Positions 1 through 6,230 of a stretch of 6,702 bases of DNA are shown here, in pieces; position 1 is the stretch's first letter, and the number at the start of each line of letters is the position of its first letter. The notes beneath the pieces were generated by a model. It was not told the DNA's origin. It worked only from the letters and a program-made list of their open reading frames with translations, and searched no databases. The stretch covers positions 1-6,702 of the forward strand of contig JAPPKT010000294.1 in NCBI GenBank assembly GCA_028819675.1, written 5' to 3'. A program made the translations under genes and the position numbers. The stretch comes from Caldilineaceae bacterium. GTDB lineage: Bacteria > Chloroflexota > Anaerolineae > Caldilineales > Caldilineaceae.

Positions 1-129
1 CCCCCCCCCCGGCGGGGGGGGGGGGCGCGGCCCCCCCCCGGGCCGCCCCGCCCCCCCCCGCGGCTCCCCCCCCCCCGGGGGGGGGGGGTTGTTGGGGGGG
101 GGGGGGGGGGGGGGGGCCCCCCCCCCCCC
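1..129. other. G/C homopolymer tract, probable sequencing or assembly artefact
   Basis: This stretch consists of long alternating runs of C and G with only about five T and no A until base 130. It has no coding structure and is unlike the mixed composition of the rest of the window. Runs like this at a contig end are typical of poly-G read errors carried into an assembly, so the sequence is probably not genomic. A real extreme GC tract cannot be excluded from sequence alone. Confidence 0.8.
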
Positions 130-351
130 ACAAGGGAGGGCCGACCAGGCCCGACCGCCCAGAACTGCAGTAGTCAGTAGTCAGTGGTCGGAGGCGGCGT
201 TTTCTCTGATTCGGAGTTGATGGTGGTGGGGCTGTGGTTGGTCTGGCGCGAGAGGTTTGCGTGAGTTTGGCTCCATTTTGGGTTGCTCTCGAATAGACTA
301 TGGGTGACCGCTGGGCGCAGAATTGAAATCTGACATGGATTGGAGTTGAGT
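130..351 (+). other. non-coding leader upstream of the first oxidoreductase gene
   Basis: Together with the G/C tract before it, this makes about 350 bases without a convincing gene. It contains a short heptamer repeat (164-185), then G- and T-rich sequence such as ggtggtggggctgtggttgg. It ends in the ribosome binding site of the first gene: GGAG at 342-345, six bases before the ATG at 352. I see no clear sigma70-type promoter, riboswitch or terminator. A promoter for the + strand genes would be expected here but cannot be placed. Confidence 0.5.
164..185. repeat. 22-base direct repeat copy A (TAGTCAG heptamers)
   Basis: The sequence is actgcag followed by two TAGTCAG heptamers and a T. The same 22 bases recur exactly at 2493-2514. 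Directly after it the sequence continues as tggtcgg, a degenerate further heptamer. The two copies lie on either side of the first oxidoreductase gene and the PhyH oxygenase gene. Confidence 0.85.
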
Positions 352-1476
352 ATGGCTGAGAAGCTGCGCGCTGCCGTCATTGGCGCTGGCGGGATATCGT
401 CTAATCATATTCACGGTTACCTGGCCTGCGGCCGGTATGAGGTGGTCGCGCTGGCCGATCTGAGTGCGGAGGCGATGGCGGAGAAGAACGAGCGGTTCGG
501 CATCGCGCCGGCCCACTACAGGGACGGCCGCGAGATGATGGAGAAGGAGCGGCCCGACGTCGTGTCGATCTGCACGTGGCACAAGGGTCATGCCCCCTGG
601 ACGATTGCAGCGGCGTCCTTCAGGCCCCAAGCGGTACTATGCGAAAAACCGATGGCCGATTCCGTGGGCGCGGCCGAGCAGATGCTGATCGCCTGCCGGC
701 GCCACGAGGTTAAGCTGGCGGTTGGTCATCAGCGCCGCTTTCTTCCAGCTTACACGCTGGCCAAGGAGCTCATTGGGTGTAACGCCATCGGCAAGGTGAA
801 TCTGATTCAGAGCCTGGGCGGCGACGGTCTGCCGAACTACAGCTCGCACCAGACGGATATGTACCGCTACCTGCTGTCGGACGACGAGTGCGTTTGGGTG
901 ATGGGCAATATCGAGCGCAAGACGGACCAGTACGAGCGCGCCACGCGTATCGAGGACCGGGCGATGGCCGTCTTCCAGTTCGCGGGCGGGCCGCGGGCGA
1001 TGATCCTCAGCGACCTGGTGCCGAACCATTATCAGGGTGCGCATATTTTCGGAAGCGAGGGCATGATCAGCATAACGACCGAGACGCTTGATATTCTGAA
1101 CGCAAAGAGCGGCGGTCGCTGGGAGAGGCATGTGCCGGACGGCAAGTTCTACACGGTGGAAGAGCTGGGCAGCCGCTTCGAATGGCAGGAGGGCGCGGCC
1201 GGCCAGGCAGATGAGCTGGCGGATTGGGTTGAAGGCAAGGTCGACGCGCACAGGGGGCAAGGCGAGCATGGCTACAAGGCCCTGCAGATGATCCACGCCG
1301 TTTATGAGTCGGCGCGGATGCACGAGAGGGTGGAGATGCCGCTGCAGACACGGGTCAATCCGTTGGACCTGATGGTGGATTCGGGGCACTTGACACCGCA
1401 ACGTCCAGGAAAGTACGATATACGCGCCTTGCGCCTGCGCAAGGAAAACATGCAAGAAGATACGCTGAATAGATAG
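352..1476 (+). CDS. Gfo/Idh/MocA family NAD(P)-dependent oxidoreductase (374 aa)
   Basis: This is a complete soluble oxidoreductase of the Gfo/Idh/MocA family. Members use NAD(P) to oxidise or reduce hydroxyl groups of sugars, inositols and related compounds. The N-terminal Rossmann fold shows beta1 and the glycine loop AAVIGAGGISSNH (residues 7-19), followed by VVALAD, which ends beta2. The family signature CEKP lies at 97-100, with K99 the expected catalytic or cofactor-contacting lysine. GHQRRF (125-130) matches the usual G-x-x-R-R-F segment. HQTDM (166-170) fits the H-x-x-D site, although the glycines usually in front of it are absent. Length is normal for the family. I chose the ATG at 352 because GGAG ends six bases upstream; an in-frame TTG at 340 would overlap that site. 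The PhyH gene follows after 48 bases with no terminator, so the two are probably cotranscribed. The substrate is unknown. Confidence 0.93.
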   Translation: MAEKLRAAVIGAGGISSNHIHGYLACGRYEVVALADLSAEAMAEKNERFGIAPAHYRDGREMMEKERPDVVSICTWHKGHAPWTIAAASFRPQAVLCEKPMADSVGAAEQMLIACRRHEVKLAVGHQRRFLPAYTLAKELIGCNAIGKVNLIQSLGGDGLPNYSSHQTDMYRYLLSDDECVWVMGNIERKTDQYERATRIEDRAMAVFQFAGGPRAMILSDLVPNHYQGAHIFGSEGMISITTETLDILNAKSGGRWERHVPDGKFYTVEELGSRFEWQEGAAGQADELADWVEGKVDAHRGQGEHGYKALQMIHAVYESARMHERVEMPLQTRVNPLDLMVDSGHLTPQRPGKYDIRALRLRKENMQEDTLNR

Positions 1477-1510
1477 CAATTATCGATCTCTGCTCAACGG
1501 GAATGCACTC

Positions 1511-1516
1511 AGGAGG
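1511..1516 (+). promoter_or_regulatory. strong Shine-Dalgarno site that decides the PhyH start
   Basis: A perfect AGGAGG lies two bases before an ATG at 1519 and eight bases before a second in-frame ATG at 1525. Only the second spacing suits initiation, so 1525 is the likely start and the protein begins MKLTAEQ rather than MTMKLTAEQ. Confidence 0.75.
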
Positions 1517-1524
1517 GCATGACC

Positions 1525-2493
1525 ATGAAACTCACGGCCGAGCAACTTGAGCAATACGACGAAGAGGGCTATGTCATCGTTCGCGATGTTTTCGATCCAG
1601 AACAGGACATCGATCCGGTTATCGAAGAGTACAAGGGTGTGTTGGACAACCTGGCTCACGACTTGTATGACGCGGGGGAGACCACTTCTCTGTACGAGGA
1701 ACTTCCCTTTGCCGAGCGGTTGATTGCTATTTACCAGGAAAGCGGCAAAGTTCATGCGCAGTACTTCGATTTCTCGCTGCCACAGGGCAATGTTAAGCCG
1801 GACACGCCCTTCTGGGCAGGGCCGGCGGTTTTCAGCATGTTGACGAACAAGAGTCTGCTCGATTCAGTCGAGTCTATCCTCGGCGGCGAGATCTACTCCA
1901 ACCCGGTACAGCATGTTCGCCTCAAGCCGCCGGAACATCTCACGCCGATCAACCAGGAGACCGGCCGAGTCATGCTGGGCAAGACGGTGGTGCACCAGGA
2001 CCACGGGGTGGTCAGGACGGAGGCGGACGAGACGCAGATGCTGACGGTCTGGTTCCCGTTGATGGATGTGAACGTGGAGAACGGTTGCCTCTGCGTCTGG
2101 CCGGGAAGTCAAAAGCGCGGCTTGATCGACCACTGCCCCACCAATCTTGGCCTGGCGGTTCCGGGCAAGCTGTTGGAAGGCAAGGCGCGTCCAATGATCA
2201 TGAACAAGGGCGATGCGTTGCTGATGCACAAGCAGACGCTGCATGCTTCCTACTCGAATAACAGCGATACGATCCGCTGGAGCTTCGACATACGGTATAA
2301 CCCGACGGGACAGCCGACGGGGAGGCCGGCTTTCCCCGGCTTTGTGGCGCGCAGCCGCAAGTATCCGGACACGGTACTACGCGAACCGGCGGCATGGGAG
2401 AAGCTGTGGCGCGATACGCGCGATCACATGGCAAAGGTAGAAGACAAGACGAACTTCAACCGCTGGACCGACGACAATCCGGTTTGTGCTTGA
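1525..2493 (+). CDS. phytanoyl-CoA dioxygenase (PhyH) family Fe(II)/2-oxoglutarate oxygenase (322 aa)
   Basis: This is a complete member of the PhyH family, cytoplasmic non-haem iron enzymes that hydroxylate a small molecule using O2 and 2-oxoglutarate. The N-terminus LTAEQLEQYDEEGYVIVRDVF (residues 3-23) is the typical opening. The iron-binding triad is readable: H157-Q-D159 in VVHQDHG, and distal H240 in LHASYSNNS. R251 lies 11 residues after H240, the place of the 2-oxoglutarate carboxylate-binding arginine in human PHYH. Between them, MLTVWFPLMDVNVENGC (172-188) and VWPGSQKRGL (191-200) match the conserved core strand and the PGS-H/Q-x-x-G-L motif. All cofactor residues are present, so it should be active. 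It does not show the EctD ectoine hydroxylase signature. It sits 48 bases behind a Gfo/Idh/MocA gene, which suggests the two act on the same or sequential compounds. The substrate is not inferable, and many bacterial members do not act on CoA esters. Confidence 0.93.
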   Translation: MKLTAEQLEQYDEEGYVIVRDVFDPEQDIDPVIEEYKGVLDNLAHDLYDAGETTSLYEELPFAERLIAIYQESGKVHAQYFDFSLPQGNVKPDTPFWAGPAVFSMLTNKSLLDSVESILGGEIYSNPVQHVRLKPPEHLTPINQETGRVMLGKTVVHQDHGVVRTEADETQMLTVWFPLMDVNVENGCLCVWPGSQKRGLIDHCPTNLGLAVPGKLLEGKARPMIMNKGDALLMHKQTLHASYSNNSDTIRWSFDIRYNPTGQPTGRPAFPGFVARSRKYPDTVLREPAAWEKLWRDTRDHMAKVEDKTNFNRWTDDNPVCA

Positions 2494-2535
2494 CTGCAGT
2501 AGTCAGTAGTCAGTAGTTAGTAGTCAGTAGTCAGA
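2493..2535. repeat. 22-base direct repeat copy B within a TAGTCAG heptamer array
   Basis: Five tandem 7-base units run from 2500 to 2534: TAGTCAG twice, TAGTTAG once, TAGTCAG twice. The first 22 bases (2493-2514) are identical to 164-185. The repeat begins on the last base of the PhyH stop codon TGA (2491-2493), so it directly abuts the gene. The units are too short, and there are no spacers, for this to be a CRISPR array. It is a simple tandem repeat. Confidence 0.85.
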
Positions 2536-2569
2536 GGTAAGTGGCTGCGGTGTTGGACATAGGATAGAA

Positions 2570-2601
2570 GAGGCGAGGCGTGCGGAGACTTTGCTCGCCT
2601 C
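2570..2601 (+). terminator. possible hairpin downstream of the PhyH gene
   Basis: GAGGCGAG at 2570-2577 and CTCGCCTC at 2594-2601 form a perfect 8-base inverted repeat with a 16-base loop, 77 bases after the PhyH stop. It is followed by gtttggtgt rather than a clean T run. It could be a weak terminator or attenuator before the next gene, but the long loop and poor T tract make this uncertain. Confidence 0.3.
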
Positions 2602-2643
2602 GTTTGGTGTCAGGGGCTGGTTGTGGGTGAGAGGTCACTTGGA

Positions 2644-2660
2644 GTCAGGGTTCAGGGGGG
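2644..2660 (+). repeat. heptamer-like repeat overlapping the ribosome binding site of the next gene
   Basis: GTCAGGG (2644-2650) is followed directly by TTCAGGG (2651-2657) and further G residues. The period is seven bases and the units resemble TAGTCAG in the array upstream. The AGGGGG at 2654-2659 ends eight bases before the ATG at 2668, so the repeat appears to supply the Shine-Dalgarno site of that gene. Confidence 0.5.
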
Positions 2661-2667
2661 TCTTGGA

Positions 2668-3687
2668 ATGACTGTTGGAAACGGGGCGGAGCCGCTCAGG
2701 ATGGCGCAGTATGGGACGAAGCACGGGCACGCGGCGGGTAAGATGCAGGCGATGCTGGACTCGCCCGACGTTGAGGTGGTTGGTCTCTTTGAACCGGACC
2801 AGGAGCGACGCGCCGAGATGGAGGGCAGCAGCGGCCCGTTCGGTCAGGTACACTGGTTTGATTCGGAAGAGGAGCTGCTTTCGGATTCGTCTGTCGTTGC
2901 CGTGGCCTCGGAAGGTAAGAACGCAGAAAGCCTGCCCCAGACTGAGGCAATCGTCGACGCAGGCAAGCACGTCTGGTACGACAAGCCGGCCGGTGAAGAC
3001 TGGGTAGGCTGGCAGCGGGTGATGGGCAAGGCGCAGGACCAGGGCCTGCTCATCCAGATGGGCTATATGTTCCGCTACCAGAACGGTTTCTGCCAGATTG
3101 CGGAGTGGGTGCACGGCGGTCTATTGGGCGACATTTATTGCACGCGTGCGCACATGTCAACGAGCGTCGATCCCAGCAGCCGCGGTGCGCTTGCCGTACA
3201 CCAAGGGGGTATATTCTTCGACCTTGGCGGGCATATGCTGGACCAGGTGGTGTATCTGATGGGCAGGCCGACGCGCACAACCAGTTTTTTGCGTACGGAC
3301 GGGGCGGGGCCTGCGTGTACCGACAACACGCTTGGCGTGCTTGAGTTCGAGAGAGGCCTCGCGTTCGTAGACATCGCGGCGATGGAGCCAAAGCCGATGG
3401 CGCGGCGCTTTGAGGTGTACGGCACGAAAGGCAGCGCCATACTGCTGGATCCCTTCGAGCCGCCCTATGCCATCAGACTGTGCCTGGAGGAGGACGACGG
3501 GGGATTTGTAGCCGGAGAGCAGATCGTCCCTGTGCCAACGCAGAGCCGGCAGCAGACGTACGAGGAGGAACTGGTCGCCTTTGTGGCGACGCTGCGCGGC
3601 GAGCAGCCGCCGGACCGTTCGCCGGAGCATGAGCTTCTGGTGCAGGAAACGCTTTTGCGGTTGACCGGCAGAATCGCGGGCGGGTAG
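2668..3687 (+). CDS. divergent Gfo/Idh/MocA family oxidoreductase (339 aa)
   Basis: This is a second, clearly different Gfo/Idh/MocA protein. The nucleotide loop is unusual: PLRMAQYGTKHGHAAGK (residues 9-25), with GTKHGH where GxGxxG is normal. The beta2 end reads VVGLFEPD. The family EKP motif appears as YDKPAGE (104-110), keeping K106 and P107. GYMFRYQ (132-138) and FFDLGGHMLDQVVYLMG (183-199) are well conserved, the latter holding the H189-x-x-D192 active-site pair. FEVYGTKGSAIL (248-259) is the usual C-terminal domain strand motif. Length is normal. A GTG start at 2623 would run through repeat-like sequence and add an unconserved tail. An ATG at 2701 has GGAG nine bases upstream but would clip beta1, so 2668 is preferred with moderate certainty. 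A 174-base gap with repeats and a possible hairpin separates it from the PhyH gene, so cotranscription is uncertain. The substrate is unknown. Confidence 0.9.
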   Translation: MTVGNGAEPLRMAQYGTKHGHAAGKMQAMLDSPDVEVVGLFEPDQERRAEMEGSSGPFGQVHWFDSEEELLSDSSVVAVASEGKNAESLPQTEAIVDAGKHVWYDKPAGEDWVGWQRVMGKAQDQGLLIQMGYMFRYQNGFCQIAEWVHGGLLGDIYCTRAHMSTSVDPSSRGALAVHQGGIFFDLGGHMLDQVVYLMGRPTRTTSFLRTDGAGPACTDNTLGVLEFERGLAFVDIAAMEPKPMARRFEVYGTKGSAILLDPFEPPYAIRLCLEEDDGGFVAGEQIVPVPTQSRQQTYEEELVAFVATLRGEQPPDRSPEHELLVQETLLRLTGRIAGG

Positions 3688-3752
3688 AGGTAGATGCAAG
3701 CCCGTCGCCGGGCGCAGTGAAGTCTTAAAGTCCTCGCGGTTGGTCCCAGTGC
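3688..3752. other. convergent intergenic region with a short hairpin
   Basis: The + and minus gene blocks end here, 65 bases apart. GCCCG (3700-3704) and CGGGC (3709-3713) form a 5-base stem with a 4-base loop, TCGC. No convincing T run follows on either strand: the + side continues gcagtgaag and the minus side ttgcatct. It may act as a weak bidirectional terminator, which would suit the position, but the sequence support is thin. Confidence 0.3.
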
Positions 3753-5126
3753 TTAGGCGCGGGCTTGGCGCAGTCGAATAGACAGATAGACCGGCTGCGA
3801 GCGACGCCACAGCCACAGATTGCGCGTGACCGAACCAGCGGCGTAGGCGACAACAGCGATATAGACCCCCGAAACGCCGCAGAGTACGGCCGCGCTGCCT
3901 TCGCCCTCTCCCAGACAGGGGCGGCCCCCCCAAAGAGTACCCAAAGTCAACAAGATGGCGACCGTGGCAAGGGATATTGCATCAGCCTCGGTGACACCCC
4001 GCGTACGCTGGCCGTTTATGAGAGTGCCTTGGAGCGTGCTTGAAATTGTCGTCAAGGCCGGGATGGGTATCACCAGCCACAGAGCCGCCTTTGCCTGCTG
4101 CAACAGGTCGGCGGGAAGGGCCGCGAACCGAATCAGCCACAGGTCGCCAAGAGGCGTAACAGAGAGTGCAAGAGGGACCAGCGCCAGTAAGACTGCGAGG
4201 CGGAGCGCGAAACGCCTCAACGCTTCAATGGAGCCAGGTTGGTCCAGATGCACGATCACCACTTCGACGAAACCGATCGCGGCGCTGTTAATCACGAGCA
4301 GGACGCCAAACAGTACCGGCCACAGTGCGAGCGAACCAATCGAATCCGGCATACGGCTGAGGCTAGCGCTAACCAGAGGCTGGAGCAGCATCTGCATCAA
4401 AGTCGTCAGTGCCAGGGGAAGATAGAAGCGCAGGAATCTTCCCCACGACAGCGGAGCATGGCCTGGCGTAATGGAGATGAGGTTATTCTGAACGACAGGG
4501 CGAACGCGAATCGTGGCATAGATTGCTTCATAGACCACGCCCGTAGCAATGGCTGTGCTGGCGACGACGACCCCGTCCAGGCCTGTAAACTGAAAGAGCC
4601 CAATAGCGAGCACTACTTCAATGAACAGGCGGGTTACCGTGCCAAGCGACACTGCGCGCGTCTTTCCGCAGCGAATGAGGACACCGTACTGATAACGCCT
4701 TAAGGCAAGGCTGGGGACTAAGGGAAGTAGAATGCGAAAGCCTGTACGGACGGGCTCTGCAAGTTCCAGCGGGGCCGAAATGAGTCCCAGTACAACGAGT
4801 TCAAATGCAGGGGTGAATGCCAGAATGAAGTGAACGAAGGTAAGACCGAGGCTGAGCCACAGCATGTAGCCGCGCCCGCGCCTGTAGGACATCCTGTCTC
4901 TGCTGAGAGAGGTTGACACTGCCAGCATGGAGATTGAGGGAGCCGCCAGAGCAATTGCCAGGGAGAATGCCAGACCCCAGGCTGCGAGCTGAATCTTTGG
5001 ATCGCCGCTGCGAGCCACTGCTGCCGCCAGAATTGGCTGTTCCACGGTGATCATCAACCAGCTCAGCGCCAGAGGCCACCAGGTCTCGAAAATCTCTCTG
5101 GACGAGATTGGGGTCGAAGGATTCAT
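3753..5126 (-). CDS. MOP-superfamily (MATE/ANKH-like) multispanning membrane transporter (457 aa)
   Basis: This is a hydrophobic inner-membrane protein with about 12 predicted helices, roughly at residues 13-35, 46-74, 88-115, 128-142, 160-180, 184-206, 231-255, 262-290, 305-325, 345-365, 383-400 and 412-432. The N-terminus shares spaced residues with animal ANKH (progressive ankylosis protein): a PLAL/PLG start, EQ, A-x-GLA-x-SL, then SRDR at 75-78. The two halves look alike: PLALSWLMITVEQP (18-31) aligns without gaps to PLALTTLMQMLLQP (237-250), as expected for the two six-helix bundles of MOP proteins. Relatives export drugs, lipid-linked sugars or small anions; which applies here is not clear. 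The ATG lies 20 bases after the stop of the upstream dehydrogenase gene on the same strand, so they form an operon. The ribosome site is weak: AAAGGA lies about 16 bases upstream, and translational coupling is possible. Family assignment is by eye. Confidence 0.8.
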   Translation of the reverse strand: MNPSTPISSREIFETWWPLALSWLMITVEQPILAAAVARSGDPKIQLAAWGLAFSLAIALAAPSISMLAVSTSLSRDRMSYRRGRGYMLWLSLGLTFVHFILAFTPAFELVVLGLISAPLELAEPVRTGFRILLPLVPSLALRRYQYGVLIRCGKTRAVSLGTVTRLFIEVVLAIGLFQFTGLDGVVVASTAIATGVVYEAIYATIRVRPVVQNNLISITPGHAPLSWGRFLRFYLPLALTTLMQMLLQPLVSASLSRMPDSIGSLALWPVLFGVLLVINSAAIGFVEVVIVHLDQPGSIEALRRFALRLAVLLALVPLALSVTPLGDLWLIRFAALPADLLQQAKAALWLVIPIPALTTISSTLQGTLINGQRTRGVTEADAISLATVAILLTLGTLWGGRPCLGEGEGSAAVLCGVSGVYIAVVAYAAGSVTRNLWLWRRSQPVYLSIRLRQARA

Positions 5127-5146
5127 CGCTGTGCAGGTCTGTTCCT

Positions 5147-6145
5147 TTACGATTCCTGCCAGTCAAGGAGAGTCCCCATCATACCCGGTTCCCAGCGGGC
5201 AAGCATAGCGTAGGCCTCGGCGGCGTTGTGCCAGGCGAAACGATGGGTGGTAATCGGATCTACGATCAGACGGCCGCCGGCAAGGAGCCTGAGGGCGGTG
5301 TTTTCGTCGGCCTGGTGTGTCCACCAGCCTGGCGCCGAGTCCAGACGCGGTCTGGTGCTTTCGTGGGCTCCGATAACGGTGAGTCCTTTAATGTGGACGT
5401 CGCGATAGAAGTTGACGGCCTCGGTATCGCCTCGGGTGCTGGCCAGGAGTAGCACGCGTCCGCCGGAGCGGGCGAGGTCAAAGGCGGCGGGAATGGCTTC
5501 GGGATGGCCAGTGGCGTCGATGACCAGCGCGGGGTCGTCGCCGTTGCAGTGCACTCGCAAGGCTTCCTTGAGGTCATCGTCGGCCGGCAAGGCGGCGTCG
5601 AGGTCAAAATCCTGTGCAAACGCGAGGCGGCGCGCATCTTTGTCTATTGAGACTACAGGTAGTCCGCCACTGAGACGGGCAAGCTGCGTTGCCAGCAGCC
5701 CGACAGGTCCGCACCCTATGACTGCGACCGGCTCGCCCAGTTCGATGCGCGCTTTGCGCACGCCCTGCATTGCGATGGATGTGAGCCGGAAGAATGCGGC
5801 GCGTTCGTTGGTCAGGCCTGTGGGGATGCGGTTGCAATTGGAGACCGGCATGGACACAAACAGTCTGTGGTTGGCGCGTGAGGCGACCCGGTCTCCGACC
5901 GCCCAGCCTTCGACTCCGGCTCCGACCTCGGCTACTTCGCCGATGTGGCTGTAGCCTGTCTTTTGGGGATAGCGGTCGGGCGTATTGGCAAGACCCAGAA
6001 GGAAAGCTCTTTCAGTGCCCGGGCTGATCAGGGAGACAAGGGCCCGGATGACCAGCTCACCTGGCCCTGCAGACGGCATTTCGCACGGCCTGACGTCGGC
6101 GACGCCCCTTTCCAGAAACAGGACTTCATAGTTTTGGGTTGACAT
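5147..6145 (-). CDS. medium-chain dehydrogenase/reductase, zinc-ligand-less alcohol dehydrogenase-like (332 aa)
   Basis: This is a complete MDR-superfamily oxidoreductase with a GroES-like N-terminal domain and a Rossmann domain. The cofactor loop is AVIGCGPVGL (residues 141-150). D168 at the end of beta2 (VVSIDKD) suggests NAD(H) rather than NADP(H). The usual catalytic cysteine motif is replaced by SLISPGTER (38-46), and the zinc-binding GHE is GYSHIGEV (64-71). Only four cysteines are present (21, 104, 145, 200), so the four-cysteine structural zinc lobe is also missing. The SxGTER/GY pattern recalls the BchC-like MDR group (2-desacetyl-2-hydroxyethyl bacteriochlorophyllide dehydrogenase relatives), but no photosynthesis genes are nearby, so that function should not be assumed. 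Database names such as zinc-binding alcohol dehydrogenase would be misleading here. The start is supported by AGAGGA five bases before the ATG. It is first in a two-gene minus-strand operon with the membrane transporter. The substrate is unknown. Confidence 0.88.
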   Translation of the reverse strand: MSTQNYEVLFLERGVADVRPCEMPSAGPGELVIRALVSLISPGTERAFLLGLANTPDRYPQKTGYSHIGEVAEVGAGVEGWAVGDRVASRANHRLFVSMPVSNCNRIPTGLTNERAAFFRLTSIAMQGVRKARIELGEPVAVIGCGPVGLLATQLARLSGGLPVVSIDKDARRLAFAQDFDLDAALPADDDLKEALRVHCNGDDPALVIDATGHPEAIPAAFDLARSGGRVLLLASTRGDTEAVNFYRDVHIKGLTVIGAHESTRPRLDSAPGWWTHQADENTALRLLAGGRLIVDPITTHRFAWHNAAEAYAMLARWEPGMMGTLLDWQES

Positions 6146-6203
6146 GGTTGTCCTCTGTGTTTCGAGTCATGCGTTTGAAGGGAGATTGGATTGGGGTAAT
6201 TGG

Positions 6204-6213
6204 GCAGGCCTGC
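6204..6213. repeat. palindrome GCAGGCCTGC
   Basis: This is a perfect 10-base palindrome, with two further G residues on its left. It equals the arms of the inverted repeat near the right end of the window (GGGCAGGC and GCCTGCCC) with the loop lost, so it may be a decayed or collapsed member of the same repeat family. It lies about 60 bases upstream of the dehydrogenase start and could alternatively be an operator. Confidence 0.4.
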
Positions 6214-6230
6214 GTCAGGAAACGAGGGCG

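Noticed and set aside
174..380. 68-codon frame on the minus strand in the leader
   Set aside because: It overlaps the start and ribosome site of the first gene and the repeat, and its translation shows no family resemblance.
637..1479. 280-codon open frame on the minus strand
   Set aside because: It lies fully antisense to the first Gfo/Idh/MocA gene, which has clear family motifs, and its translation has no recognisable motifs. It is a by-product of GC-rich codon bias.
2493..2535. CRISPR-like array
   Set aside because: The units are seven bases with no spacers, and no cas genes are present.
3157..3933. 258-codon open frame on the minus strand across the convergent junction
   Set aside because: It overlaps the second Gfo/Idh/MocA gene and the end of the membrane transporter, both with real domain signatures, and its own translation is an arginine-rich shadow.
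5412..5954. 180-codon open frame on the + strand
   Set aside because: It is antisense to the MDR dehydrogenase, and its Ser/Ala/Arg/Pro-rich translation is typical of a spurious frame.
5147..6145. BchC bacteriochlorophyll biosynthesis assignment
   Set aside because: The ISPGTER-type segment is similar, but no other pigment genes are present and the pattern is shared by many uncharacterised MDR proteins.
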